This document shows, piece after piece, positions 49,894 to 57,411 of a stretch of 64,000 bases of DNA (positions within the stretch are counted from its first letter, which is position 1; the number at the start of each line of letters is the position of its first letter). Made by a program: the position numbers and the translations under genes. Origin of the DNA: Marinobacterium litorale DSM 23545 (GTDB taxonomy: Bacteria > Pseudomonadota > Gammaproteobacteria > Pseudomonadales > Balneatricaceae); contig NZ_AUAZ01000018.1 of NCBI RefSeq assembly GCF_000428985.1, positions 1 to 64,000 of the forward strand. The letters are read 5' to 3'. Below the pieces are notes generated by a model, which saw only the letters and a program-made list of their open reading frames with translations, did no database searches and was not told the DNA's origin.

Positions 49894-50232
49894 ATGACAC
49901 TGGAACAGCTCACTGCCCGTCTGGGTACCGATGAGACGATCGACTTTGAAGACGTGATCGCATTTATTGGCGAGCACTTCGAATACACCCCTTGCGCTTT
50001 CCGCAACGGTGACCTGCATAATGAAGCCGGTCAAAACGAAGGCTCCTGCAAGATTCTCGCCTTCGGTCAGCTGGCGGGCCTTAGCGAAGCGCAGACACTC
50101 GCCTGCTTCGGCCGTTTTTACCGCGATGTACTCGCCACGCCCGAGGGCTCTGATCACGGTAACATTCGTAACTTTATAGATAAGGGCTGGTCCGGTATCC
50201 GTTTCGAAGGTATACCGCTGGCCCCCCGATAG
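49894..50232 (+). CDS. HopJ-family protein
   Basis: 112 aa; FEDVIAFIGEHFEYTPCAFRNGDLHNEAGQNEGSCKILAFGQLAGLSEAQTLACFGRFYRDVLATPEGSDHGNIRNF matches the HopJ family, named for a Pseudomonas type III candidate but widespread in bacteria without type III secretion. No secretion genes are nearby. It follows panE after 30 bp, probably co-transcribed. Confidence 0.88.
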   Translation: MTLEQLTARLGTDETIDFEDVIAFIGEHFEYTPCAFRNGDLHNEAGQNEGSCKILAFGQLAGLSEAQTLACFGRFYRDVLATPEGSDHGNIRNFIDKGWSGIRFEGIPLAPR

Positions 50233-50245
50233 AGGTTCAATCGCC

Positions 50246-50815
50246 TCACACCCTGCCCTGCGCCGCCATCAGTGCCTGTCGTTTCTGCTCAAGCTGAGCG
50301 ACCGAGAGGCGGGCGGCCAGTTCCCGCACGGGCTCACTGACCTCCGCCACTCGAAACCGGGTAATATTAGCCAGTTCCCGCTGCGCCGGCGGTAACAACT
50401 CACGGCGCTGCACCATGCCACCCTCATCATCGGCATGGATATAGATCACCTCGCCGATGCCGGCGTAAAGAATACGCGTTAAACACATCGGGCAGGGTTC
50501 CAATGTGACGAGCAGGCTTAACTCACAGGGCGGCGGATGCTCCTCATCCAATGACTCCAGTGTATCCAGTGCCCGCATCTCCGCGTGCCCAGCGGAGTCC
50601 AGCGCATCACCGAACAGATGATTACGCCCCTCGGCAAAGATGCGATGTTCCTCACTCATTACCAGCGCCCCCACTCCATAACCACCTCCTGCCAGTGCAT
50701 TCAGGGCCAGTCGACAGGCATGCAGAGCCGGCACTTCATCCCGAAAACGCAGGTCGGGCTCAATTCCGTCATAAGCGGCCCGTAACTGTGCGGTGGAGTC
50801 TTGATATTCACTCAT
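50246..50815 (-). CDS. Nucleoside/cytidine-type deaminase
   Basis: 189 aa zinc deaminase of the CDA/tRNA-adenosine-deaminase-like fold: HAEMRALDTL provides the zinc His and catalytic Glu and EPCPMCLTRI the zinc Cys pair. The N-terminal extension (about 60 residues) and substrate are not recognised; it is not TadA. ATG 50815 has AGGGG seven bases upstream. Confidence 0.85.
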   Translation of the reverse strand: MSEYQDSTAQLRAAYDGIEPDLRFRDEVPALHACRLALNALAGGGYGVGALVMSEEHRIFAEGRNHLFGDALDSAGHAEMRALDTLESLDEEHPPPCELSLLVTLEPCPMCLTRILYAGIGEVIYIHADDEGGMVQRRELLPPAQRELANITRFRVAEVSEPVRELAARLSVAQLEQKRQALMAAQGRV

Positions 50816-50910
50816 TTTTCTACCCCTGGAACCGATCTGTAGTGCTACCCTTAGCATAGACGCAGCCAAAATCCGAATGGTACAAAACACTCGACTCCAA
50901 GGGTTTCCCC

Positions 50911-51084
50911 ATGAACAGCGTTACCTGGCACGGCCATGAGCGCCGCAGACAACCGGACCGCCGCATTAGCGCAGACCGCCGAGAGGATATCCGCTTCGAA
51001 CCCGGCAAACCGGACCGCCGCCGGAACCGGGGCCGACGCGAGGAAGACCGGGACTTCTGGGTCGAAGCGTTACAGCAGGAATAA
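50911..51084 (+). CDS. Arginine-rich small protein
   Basis: 57 aa, MNSVTWHGHERRRQPDRRIS..., with repeated DRR/RR motifs (QPDRR, SADRR, KPDRRR, RGRRE) and an acidic/aromatic end (DRDFWVEALQQE). AAGGG lies seven bases before ATG. Similar small proteins with DRR repeats occur in Pseudomonas relatives; the function is unknown. Charge suggests nucleic-acid or membrane contact. It is divergent from the deaminase gene and lies just upstream of the Pho-box array. Confidence 0.65.
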   Translation: MNSVTWHGHERRRQPDRRISADRREDIRFEPGKPDRRRNRGRREEDRDFWVEALQQE

Positions 51085-51087
51085 CCT

Positions 51088-51160
51088 GCGTCACCGAAGC
51101 GTCACAGCCCCGTCAATGACCTGTCATCTATCCGTCTTAGATTAGTCGCGTCCCTGTCAT
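51088..51160 (+). promoter_or_regulatory. Array of seven PhoB-type half-sites at exact 11-bp spacing
   Basis: GTC starts at 51090, 51101, 51112, 51123, 51134, 51145 and 51156. The half-sites read GTCAC, GTCAC, GTCAA, GTCAT, GTCTT, GTCGC, GTCAT; two are full CTGTCAT/CCTGTCAT. The E. coli Pho box is two CTGTCAT-like heptamers 11 bp apart, so this is at least two tandem boxes. A possible -10 (TAGATT, 51138-51143) lies within the array, about 35 bp before the acyltransferase ATG. Confidence 0.75.
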
Positions 51161-51176
51161 ACCGGCGAGACTAAAG

Positions 51177-52934
51177 ATGGAAATCAACGTAGAACAGGTA
51201 CTGACTGCCAAGTACCCGGGCTTTGCCCAAAAACCTGCCCTGCTGCGCCGTCTGGCGCTGTTTGTTCTCCGAAGACTACTGCACGAAAGCGAGGTAAACC
51301 GCTTCTTACAGGAGAATCAGGCGCTTCAGGGATTCGAGTTTATCGACCGGGTTCTGGACTACTTCAGTTTCGGCTACAGCGTCAGCAGCAAAGAGCGTGC
51401 AAATATTCCCTCCAGCGGTCGCGTGCTGATCGTTGCTAATCACCCGCTGGGGGCGCTGGATGGCCTGGCGCTGCTTAAACTGGTCGGCGAGGTACGTCGG
51501 GATGTACGGATCATCGCCAATGATGTGCTGATGCACTTCGACCCTTTGCAAAATCTTTTTCTACCGGTCGACAATCTGGGAAAAAGCACCGGCAAAAAGC
51601 AGGTGGCGCGCATCGTAGAGTGCCTGCGCAATGACGAAGCCGTGATCGTTTTTCCGGCGGGTGAAGTGTCCCGCGCCAGCGTCACCGGCATCAAGGATGG
51701 CCCGTGGAACAGCGGTTTTCTGATGTTCGCACGCCGTGCTAACGCGCCCATTTTACCGGTTCACGTGGGTGGCAAAAATTCATCCCTGTTTTACACGCTC
51801 TCCAGCATCAATAAAAACGCATCGGCGCTGCTGTTGGCTCATGAGATGTTCAACAAGCGCTCCAAGACGCTGCCTCTGCGTATTGGTGAGCCGGTGGCTT
51901 TCAGTCAGATCGATACGCTGCCTATCACCAACAAACTGAAGGCAAAACTGCTCAAAAAACACCTGTACCGGATAGCCCGCAACCGGCGCCCGCTGTTCAA
52001 GACCGAGAAAACCATCGCCCACCCCCAGAACCGGCAGCGCCTCAAGCAGGAGTTGCGCGACGCCGAGCTTTTAGGCGAAACGGCGGATGGTAAAAAGATC
52101 TATTTGTTCGATTATCACAGTGACTCCGCCGTCATGGCCGAGATCGGCCGACTGCGAGAAATCGCCTTTCGTTGTGTCGGCGAAGGCACCGGCGACAAAC
52201 GTGATCTGGATCGCTACGACCGGTACTACCGCCATCTGATCCTCTGGGACGAGGAGGATCTGGAGATCGCCGGTGCTTACCGGCTCGCGGAAGCCGGTAA
52301 ACTGCTCACGCAGCAGAATACCGATGCGCTCTACAGCGCCAGTCTGTTTCAGCTCAACCCGTCGATGCAGCCTTTTCTGAACCAGGGAATCGAACTGGGC
52401 CGCAGTTTTGTCCAGCCCCGCTACTGGGGTCGGCGCAGCCTGGACTACCTCTGGTATGGCATTGGTGCCTACCTGCGCAAACACCCGGAAGTACGTTACA
52501 TGTTCGGCCCGGTGAGCCTGAGCAATAGCTATCCGAAACGCGCACGTGACCTGCTGGTCTGGTTCTACAGTCACTATTTTCCCGATAACGACAACCTGGG
52601 CCGCTCTAATAGCCCCTATCCACTGGATGCCGAAGCCCGCGCCGATATCAGCCGACTCTTTGACGGCCATGATTACACCCTCGATTTCGGCCGTCTGCGT
52701 GAACAGCTTGAATTCCTGGGCGTGTCGGTACCGACGCTGTACAAGCAGTACAGTGAACTCTGCGAACCCGGCGGGGTTCGCTTCGTCGATTTCGGTGTCG
52801 ATGCGGATTTCAATTATTGCGTAGATGGCCTGGTGATGGTCGATACCCAAGCCGTAAAGGCACGTAAACGACTGCGCTATATAGGCGAGGCAGACACCGC
52901 CCAGACAGTGCAAACGGAGGCCGAAGCCGTCTAG
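51177..52934 (+). CDS. olsF: OlsF-like bifunctional acyltransferase (ornithine/amino-acid lipid synthesis)
   Basis: 585 aa with two domains. The N-terminal PlsC/OlsA-like acyltransferase (about 60-280) has NHPLGALDG with an HX5D arrangement (His 89), as usual in this subfamily, and FPAGEVSR. The C-terminal OlsB-like GNAT/hemolysin domain (about 310-500) has LREIAFRCVGEGTGDKRDLDRYDRYYRHLILWD and GAYRLAEAGKLL. In OlsF-type proteins one domain N-acylates ornithine and the other O-acylates the product, giving phosphorus-free membrane lipids. The upstream Pho-box array fits phosphate-starvation control. It is the first gene of an apparent operon with VWA and J-domain genes. Confidence 0.85.
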   Translation: MEINVEQVLTAKYPGFAQKPALLRRLALFVLRRLLHESEVNRFLQENQALQGFEFIDRVLDYFSFGYSVSSKERANIPSSGRVLIVANHPLGALDGLALLKLVGEVRRDVRIIANDVLMHFDPLQNLFLPVDNLGKSTGKKQVARIVECLRNDEAVIVFPAGEVSRASVTGIKDGPWNSGFLMFARRANAPILPVHVGGKNSSLFYTLSSINKNASALLLAHEMFNKRSKTLPLRIGEPVAFSQIDTLPITNKLKAKLLKKHLYRIARNRRPLFKTEKTIAHPQNRQRLKQELRDAELLGETADGKKIYLFDYHSDSAVMAEIGRLREIAFRCVGEGTGDKRDLDRYDRYYRHLILWDEEDLEIAGAYRLAEAGKLLTQQNTDALYSASLFQLNPSMQPFLNQGIELGRSFVQPRYWGRRSLDYLWYGIGAYLRKHPEVRYMFGPVSLSNSYPKRARDLLVWFYSHYFPDNDNLGRSNSPYPLDAEARADISRLFDGHDYTLDFGRLREQLEFLGVSVPTLYKQYSELCEPGGVRFVDFGVDADFNYCVDGLVMVDTQAVKARKRLRYIGEADTAQTVQTEAEAV

Positions 52935-52969
52935 ACTAGGGGCATCGATCACCATTAAAACGGTCAGCC

Positions 52970-53668
52970 ATGTCCAAGTCCATCACGCCGGTCTCGGCAT
53001 CAACCGAAATCGATGCCTTTATCGAGAAAGCGCGGCAGCCAGTCCCTGCATCACGCAAGCAGGGTCGTCTGATGTTCGCGCTGGATGCAACGGCGAGCCG
53101 CCACCCGACCTGGGACCGCGCCTGTGATCTGCAGGCCGAGATGTTTCTCGCCACCCGGGATAAGGCCAACCTGGCCGTACAACTCTGCTATTACCGCGGC
53201 TATCGTGAGTTTCACTACTCCGACTGGCTGACTCAAACCGACCAGCTGTTACGGGAAATGACGTCGGTTACCTGCCTCGGCGGGCATACGCAAATTGAGC
53301 GCGTCCTCAAACACGCCCTCAGAGAGTCGCGCAATGCGCCCATCAACGCGCTGGTGCTGGTGGGTGACTGTTGCGAAGAGTCGATCGATCCTATCTGCCA
53401 GCTGGCCGGTGAACTGGGTCTGCGCGGTACCCCCCTGTTCTGCTTTCACGAAGGTGAAGACCCCACCGGCCGTCTGGTGTTCGAGCAGGTCGCTCGACTA
53501 TCCGGAGGGGCATTCGCCCGTTTCGATCTGCACAGCGCCGAGCGCTTGAGGGAGCTTTTGGGCGCTGCGGCGGTCTACGCTACGGGAGGCCTGAGCGCGT
53601 TGGAGCAGTACAGCCGGGGCAAAGGCGAGTCACTCAAGGCTCTGACTCACCAGCTACGCAAGGGTTAA
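52970..53668 (+). CDS. VWA-domain protein
   Basis: 232 aa, soluble. A von Willebrand A fold with MIDAS motif DxTxS in RLMFALDATASRHPTWDRA, plus ALVLVGDCCEESID later. This type is often found next to small J-domain membrane proteins, as here. It starts 35 bp after the OlsF-like gene and 24 bp before the J-domain gene. Function unknown. Confidence 0.85.
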   Translation: MSKSITPVSASTEIDAFIEKARQPVPASRKQGRLMFALDATASRHPTWDRACDLQAEMFLATRDKANLAVQLCYYRGYREFHYSDWLTQTDQLLREMTSVTCLGGHTQIERVLKHALRESRNAPINALVLVGDCCEESIDPICQLAGELGLRGTPLFCFHEGEDPTGRLVFEQVARLSGGAFARFDLHSAERLRELLGAAAVYATGGLSALEQYSRGKGESLKALTHQLRKG

Positions 53669-53692
53669 CGGGAACCGCTAAGGATTAAAGTT

Positions 53693-54442
53693 TTGAACCC
53701 CATAGGATTGATTTTACTGGCTCTGGTCGGCGCCGGCGGCTTTCTCTGGCTACGCCGCCAGCCCCCCCAGGATAGGAACCGGGCCGCGCTGAAACTGGCG
53801 CTGCTGCTGATATTGCTGGGCCTGCTGTTTCTCGCAATCACCGGACGCCTGCATTGGCTGGGCGCTTTGGTTGCCCTGCTGCTGCCTATCGCGCAACGCC
53901 TACTTCCGCTATTGGTTCGCATTCTGCCCTGGCTGAGCCGACTGCGCGCCGGCCATCGCCGACAACAGAACCGGAGTGGGCAAAGCTCCACCGTGAGAAG
54001 CCGGATGATTCTGATGACACTGGACCACGATAGCGGGGATATTGATGGCGAAGTGCTGGAAGGGCCGTTCAGTGGACAGAAGCTGAGCGCTTTAAGCGAA
54101 GCACAATTTATCGAACTGCTACAGGCGTGCCGAGCCAGCGATCAGGATTCCGCCCGGTTACTGGAAACCTACCTGGATAAGCGTTTTGGCCAGTCCTGGC
54201 GCGAGGATGATCCGGGTGACAACCAGGGTGAATCGGTGAACGGTAGCGCTTCGGATGGGCAGATGACCGAAAAAGATGCGCTGGATATTCTGGGGCTCGA
54301 GGCGGGCGCGGATCGGGATGCAATCGTGGACGCGCATCGACGCCTGATGCAGCGCAACCACCCCGACCGGGGCGGCAGCGCTTGGCTCGCCGCCCGAATC
54401 AATGAAGCCAAATCGGTCCTGCTGGGGAAACGGTCAGGGTAG
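53693..54442 (+). CDS. Membrane-anchored J-domain protein
   Basis: 249 aa. Two or three N-terminal membrane segments (IGLILLALVGAGGFLWL, ALKLALLLILLGLLFLAI, LGALVALLLPIAQRLLPLL), a cytoplasmic middle part, and a C-terminal J domain with helix II and HPD motif (DAHRRLMQRNHPDRGGS). It probably recruits DnaK to the membrane, like DjlA-type proteins. Translation starts at TTG (53693) with AAGGA eight bases upstream. The 3' end overlaps the convergent lipoprotein gene by 9 bp. Confidence 0.88.
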   Translation: MNPIGLILLALVGAGGFLWLRRQPPQDRNRAALKLALLLILLGLLFLAITGRLHWLGALVALLLPIAQRLLPLLVRILPWLSRLRAGHRRQQNRSGQSSTVRSRMILMTLDHDSGDIDGEVLEGPFSGQKLSALSEAQFIELLQACRASDQDSARLLETYLDKRFGQSWREDDPGDNQGESVNGSASDGQMTEKDALDILGLEAGADRDAIVDAHRRLMQRNHPDRGGSAWLAARINEAKSVLLGKRSG

Positions 54443-55402
54443 GTTTTTCCAGCCCGGACTCTGCAGCGGCAACCCCAGCGGGGTCATTACGACACCCTCC
54501 CCCAGAGCCGGCGAATACCCTCTCAAGCGAAGCTCACCGTTGGCACTGATCCGCCAGGGCAGGGTCATATCAACGCTTTCGCCGGCCTCATCCATCACCT
54601 CAAGTAGCAAGCGATCACGCCCAACCCATTGCCAACGGGCTACCCGCGCATCCAGAGGCTGACCACTGCCGTTGTTCTCCACCCAGCGGGCAGTGCCATC
54701 CTCTTTCAGCAGCAGATCCAAGCGACGTAAATACTGCGGATCGGTTCGGTAGCGGGAGGTCAGCGCCAGCCATTGGAGATCTCCCATGCGGGCACAGCCC
54801 TCAAAACGCTCATGGTCAAACTCCAGATCGGCTTTGAGATGATACCGGTAACCCCGCTGATCAAAACAGGGTTCCTCTCTGACCTCCAGCCACAGATCCA
54901 GCCGCCCGGAATCCGACTCCAGGCGGCTTTCCCAGCGCCAGATATGGCCGATGCGCATCGGATCCGGATCTGTAAACACCAGCGTCTGGCGACGCTCCGG
55001 TAGACGCAGCGTCAACTGATCGCGGTAGAGATTGACTGCCCACCCAGGCCCCTCTCCACCGGCATGCAAATACACACCGGGCAGGTCACGCGCGCATGAA
55101 GAAAGCGTTCCACCGACCACTCGGGCCTCGCTCAACTGCCAATCCCCACTGGCCTGTTGGTCGCCCCACCCCTCCAGGTAAATCGGTAGCAACGCACGGT
55201 TCGGGTTTTTATCAAGGAAAGACTGCAGCGCATCCGGCAGTGAGCTTTGTCTATGCCAATGGCTCCCGTGGCAGGGCCTGAAACGCATGCCATCCTGATC
55301 AATAATGGCCATGCCCCGTTGATAAAGCTGGCCCGCCTGCTGAGGCTGGGTCTGGCATCCCGCAACCCATAGCGCAAACAGCAAACAAAGCGCCCCCCTC
55401 AT
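54434..55402 (-). CDS. Putative lipoprotein of unknown function
   Basis: 322 aa with a lipoprotein signal (LLFALWVAGC, lipid-modified Cys 16). The mature part is rich in Trp and beta-strand patterns and includes a segment GHIWRWESRLES and several Cys (FRPCHGSHW, SSCARDLPG, PCFDQRG, FEGCARMG), probably disulfide-linked in the periplasm. Some resemblance to COG3650/NlpE-like envelope proteins, not certain. Confidence 0.75.
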   Translation of the reverse strand: MRGALCLLFALWVAGCQTQPQQAGQLYQRGMAIIDQDGMRFRPCHGSHWHRQSSLPDALQSFLDKNPNRALLPIYLEGWGDQQASGDWQLSEARVVGGTLSSCARDLPGVYLHAGGEGPGWAVNLYRDQLTLRLPERRQTLVFTDPDPMRIGHIWRWESRLESDSGRLDLWLEVREEPCFDQRGYRYHLKADLEFDHERFEGCARMGDLQWLALTSRYRTDPQYLRRLDLLLKEDGTARWVENNGSGQPLDARVARWQWVGRDRLLLEVMDEAGESVDMTLPWRISANGELRLRGYSPALGEGVVMTPLGLPLQSPGWKNLP

Positions 55403-55563
55403 TGTGCCGACTCCCTATAACGAAACAGCCTGAAGCTTACTCCGGCGCCGCATCTCGCGCCAGCCACCGTGCTTCAGGTCGAAAATTCCCCCATTCGTCA
55501 CATGACAATTGAGCATTAGCAAGAGACAATATAGTCAACGTGAGAGAGTAGGAATTTGAGTAG

Positions 55564-56946
55564 ATGCCGTTGACCGATTTGGACGCCCTCATTGAAGAGT
55601 GGAATGCAAAGCTTGATGCTTTTCCGTTAGAGCTGCACCAGTTCGTCGAGCAATGCGCACAGGCTCATAAAGAAACGCTGGCCACCTATTTCTACCAACA
55701 GATGCTGGCGGATCGCGATGCAGCCACATTTTTATCTCACGAACAGGTTAAGACACGGCTTCATGGATCCATGCAGCGCTGGATTGTCGGCCTTTTTCAG
55801 GGCCCGGAAACGGTTAACGTCCAGGAGGTAATACAACAACAGGTCCATGTGGGCGATGTCCATGCCCGTATCTCGATTCCGGTCCACCTGGTACTGCGCG
55901 GCGCCCGCGCGCTCAAAGCGCGTTTTGTACATCTTCTGCATGACACCCCCGCCGCCAGCCCGGAACTGATCGCACTGGCCTCTCGCCGAATCTGCGACAC
56001 GATCGACCTGGCCATGGAGATCATGAGCCACGCCTATGCCAGCTCCCACGATCGCAAATCACGGGCGGAAGAAGCATATCGAATGTTCGCCGTCGCACAG
56101 AACATCTCCAGCGAGAAAGAGCGCCAGCGGGCGGCACTGCTGGATTGGGAAAATCAGCTGATGTTCGACAAGGCGATCGGTCTGCAACCGGAGCAGCTGC
56201 CCCGGGTGGGCAGTTCCGAGTTCGGTCTGTGGTTTCGCCACAAAGGTGCCCATGCCTTCGAAGGCTCCCACGAAGCGCGCCTGATTCTTGACTCTATGGA
56301 GCGCATCGACAACGTATTGCTGCCCGCGTTCGGCAGGCCGCTTTCGGAAGTATCAGGAACCTACGTGGATCAGTTGCGGGAACTGCGCGAACAGTCCAAG
56401 TCGATGGTTTACCACCTTGACCGTCTGTTTGAGCAAAATACGGTGATTGAATCGGGCCGAGACGTACTGACACAGCTACTCAACCGGAAATTCCTGCCTG
56501 TCGTCCTTAATAAACAGGTCAGTTACGCCCGGGAGAAAAATCAGGGGTTTGCCATCCTCGCATTCGATATCGATCATTTTAAGAGCATCAACGATAACTA
56601 CGGCCACGACGCCGGCGATCAGGTGCTGCAGCAGTTCTCCTCACTGCTGATCAATAACAGTCGCGGTGGAGACTTCCTGTTCCGCATGGGGGGCGAAGAG
56701 TTCATGATGCTGCTGGCTGATGTGCTACCCGGCGATGCTCTGCGCACGGCGGAAAAACTCCGTGAACGCGTGGCCTCCGAACCGTTTAGACTGGACGATA
56801 ATCTGCAGATCAACATCACCTGCAGTGTCGGCTTGGCCATGTTCAACGGCCACCCCGATTACCAGCAAATGCTACAGCGAGCGGACGCGGCTCTCTACCA
56901 GGCCAAGAGTGCGGGACGAAACTGTACCGTCAGCGCCGACCACTAA
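55564..56946 (+). CDS. dosC: Globin-coupled diguanylate cyclase (DosC-like)
   Basis: 460 aa, the length of E. coli DosC. The N-terminal sensor globin (about 1-165) has the proximal heme His in QVHVGDVHARISIPVHLV. A middle domain (about 170-295) follows. The C-terminal GGDEF domain has the active site FRMGGEEFMMLL. RGGD lies five residues before GGEEF and should be the RxxD product-inhibition site. O2 or CO binding at the heme would control c-di-GMP synthesis. Unlike E. coli, no DosP phosphodiesterase gene follows. Confidence 0.93.
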   Translation: MPLTDLDALIEEWNAKLDAFPLELHQFVEQCAQAHKETLATYFYQQMLADRDAATFLSHEQVKTRLHGSMQRWIVGLFQGPETVNVQEVIQQQVHVGDVHARISIPVHLVLRGARALKARFVHLLHDTPAASPELIALASRRICDTIDLAMEIMSHAYASSHDRKSRAEEAYRMFAVAQNISSEKERQRAALLDWENQLMFDKAIGLQPEQLPRVGSSEFGLWFRHKGAHAFEGSHEARLILDSMERIDNVLLPAFGRPLSEVSGTYVDQLRELREQSKSMVYHLDRLFEQNTVIESGRDVLTQLLNRKFLPVVLNKQVSYAREKNQGFAILAFDIDHFKSINDNYGHDAGDQVLQQFSSLLINNSRGGDFLFRMGGEEFMMLLADVLPGDALRTAEKLRERVASEPFRLDDNLQINITCSVGLAMFNGHPDYQQMLQRADAALYQAKSAGRNCTVSADH

Positions 56947-57008
56947 GCCGCACGGAAGCCCCGGGCCTGCTATCCTGATTCTTGAACCGTATGAAACAGG
57001 AGACAAGC

Positions 57009-57212
57009 ATGTCCGGACACAGCTACCAAATCATCGAGATCGCCGGCTCCTCGACGACCAGTTACGATGATGCCATTCGCGGCGCTATCGCTGCAGCAGC
57101 CAACCAGCATGAGCATCTGGACTGGTGGGAGGTGAAAGAGATGCGTGGGCATATCGCGGATAACGCCATCGCCCACTTCCAGGTCGTACTGAAAGTGGGC
57201 TACCGGCTCTGA
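57009..57212 (+). CDS. Dodecin
   Basis: 67 aa flavin-storing protein that forms a hollow dodecamer. SYQIIEIAGSSTTSYDDAIRGAIAAAANQHEHLDWWEVKEMRGHIADNAIAHFQVVLKVGY is a full-length dodecin with the isoalloxazine-stacking Trp in DWWEVKE. ATG 57009 follows AGGAG by seven bases. It lies 62 bp after dosC. Confidence 0.95.
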   Translation: MSGHSYQIIEIAGSSTTSYDDAIRGAIAAAANQHEHLDWWEVKEMRGHIADNAIAHFQVVLKVGYRL

Positions 57213-57370
57213 CCTCAGCCGCGTGAAATGACCCTGCTCAATGTGCTGTTAAACAGGTGTTCGCTAATAAACGATCAGCTGTTACAATTGCAATCAAACT
57301 GTCGCGAAAAGCACACTCAAGCCGGGGTTTCTGCCACGCAAATACCGGCCTCAATGGACCTGAAACAGCA

Positions 57371-57396
57371 TGCGAGCCCGCTTTCTGCGGGTCGCA
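57371..57396 (+). promoter_or_regulatory. Stem-loop before the NtrC-like gene
   Basis: TGCGAGCCCGC and GCGGGTCGCA pair with one bulged G around a short T-rich loop, ending 3 bp before GGGAG, the ribosome-binding site. It could limit translation. The rest of the 199-bp gap after dodecin shows only a weak promoter-like TACAAT near 57284. Confidence 0.4.
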
Positions 57397-57411
57397 TCGG
57401 GAGTCGATAGC

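Noticed and set aside
49894..50232. HopJ-like protein as a type III effector
   Set aside because: The family name is historical; no secretion apparatus, chaperone or N-terminal secretion context is present.
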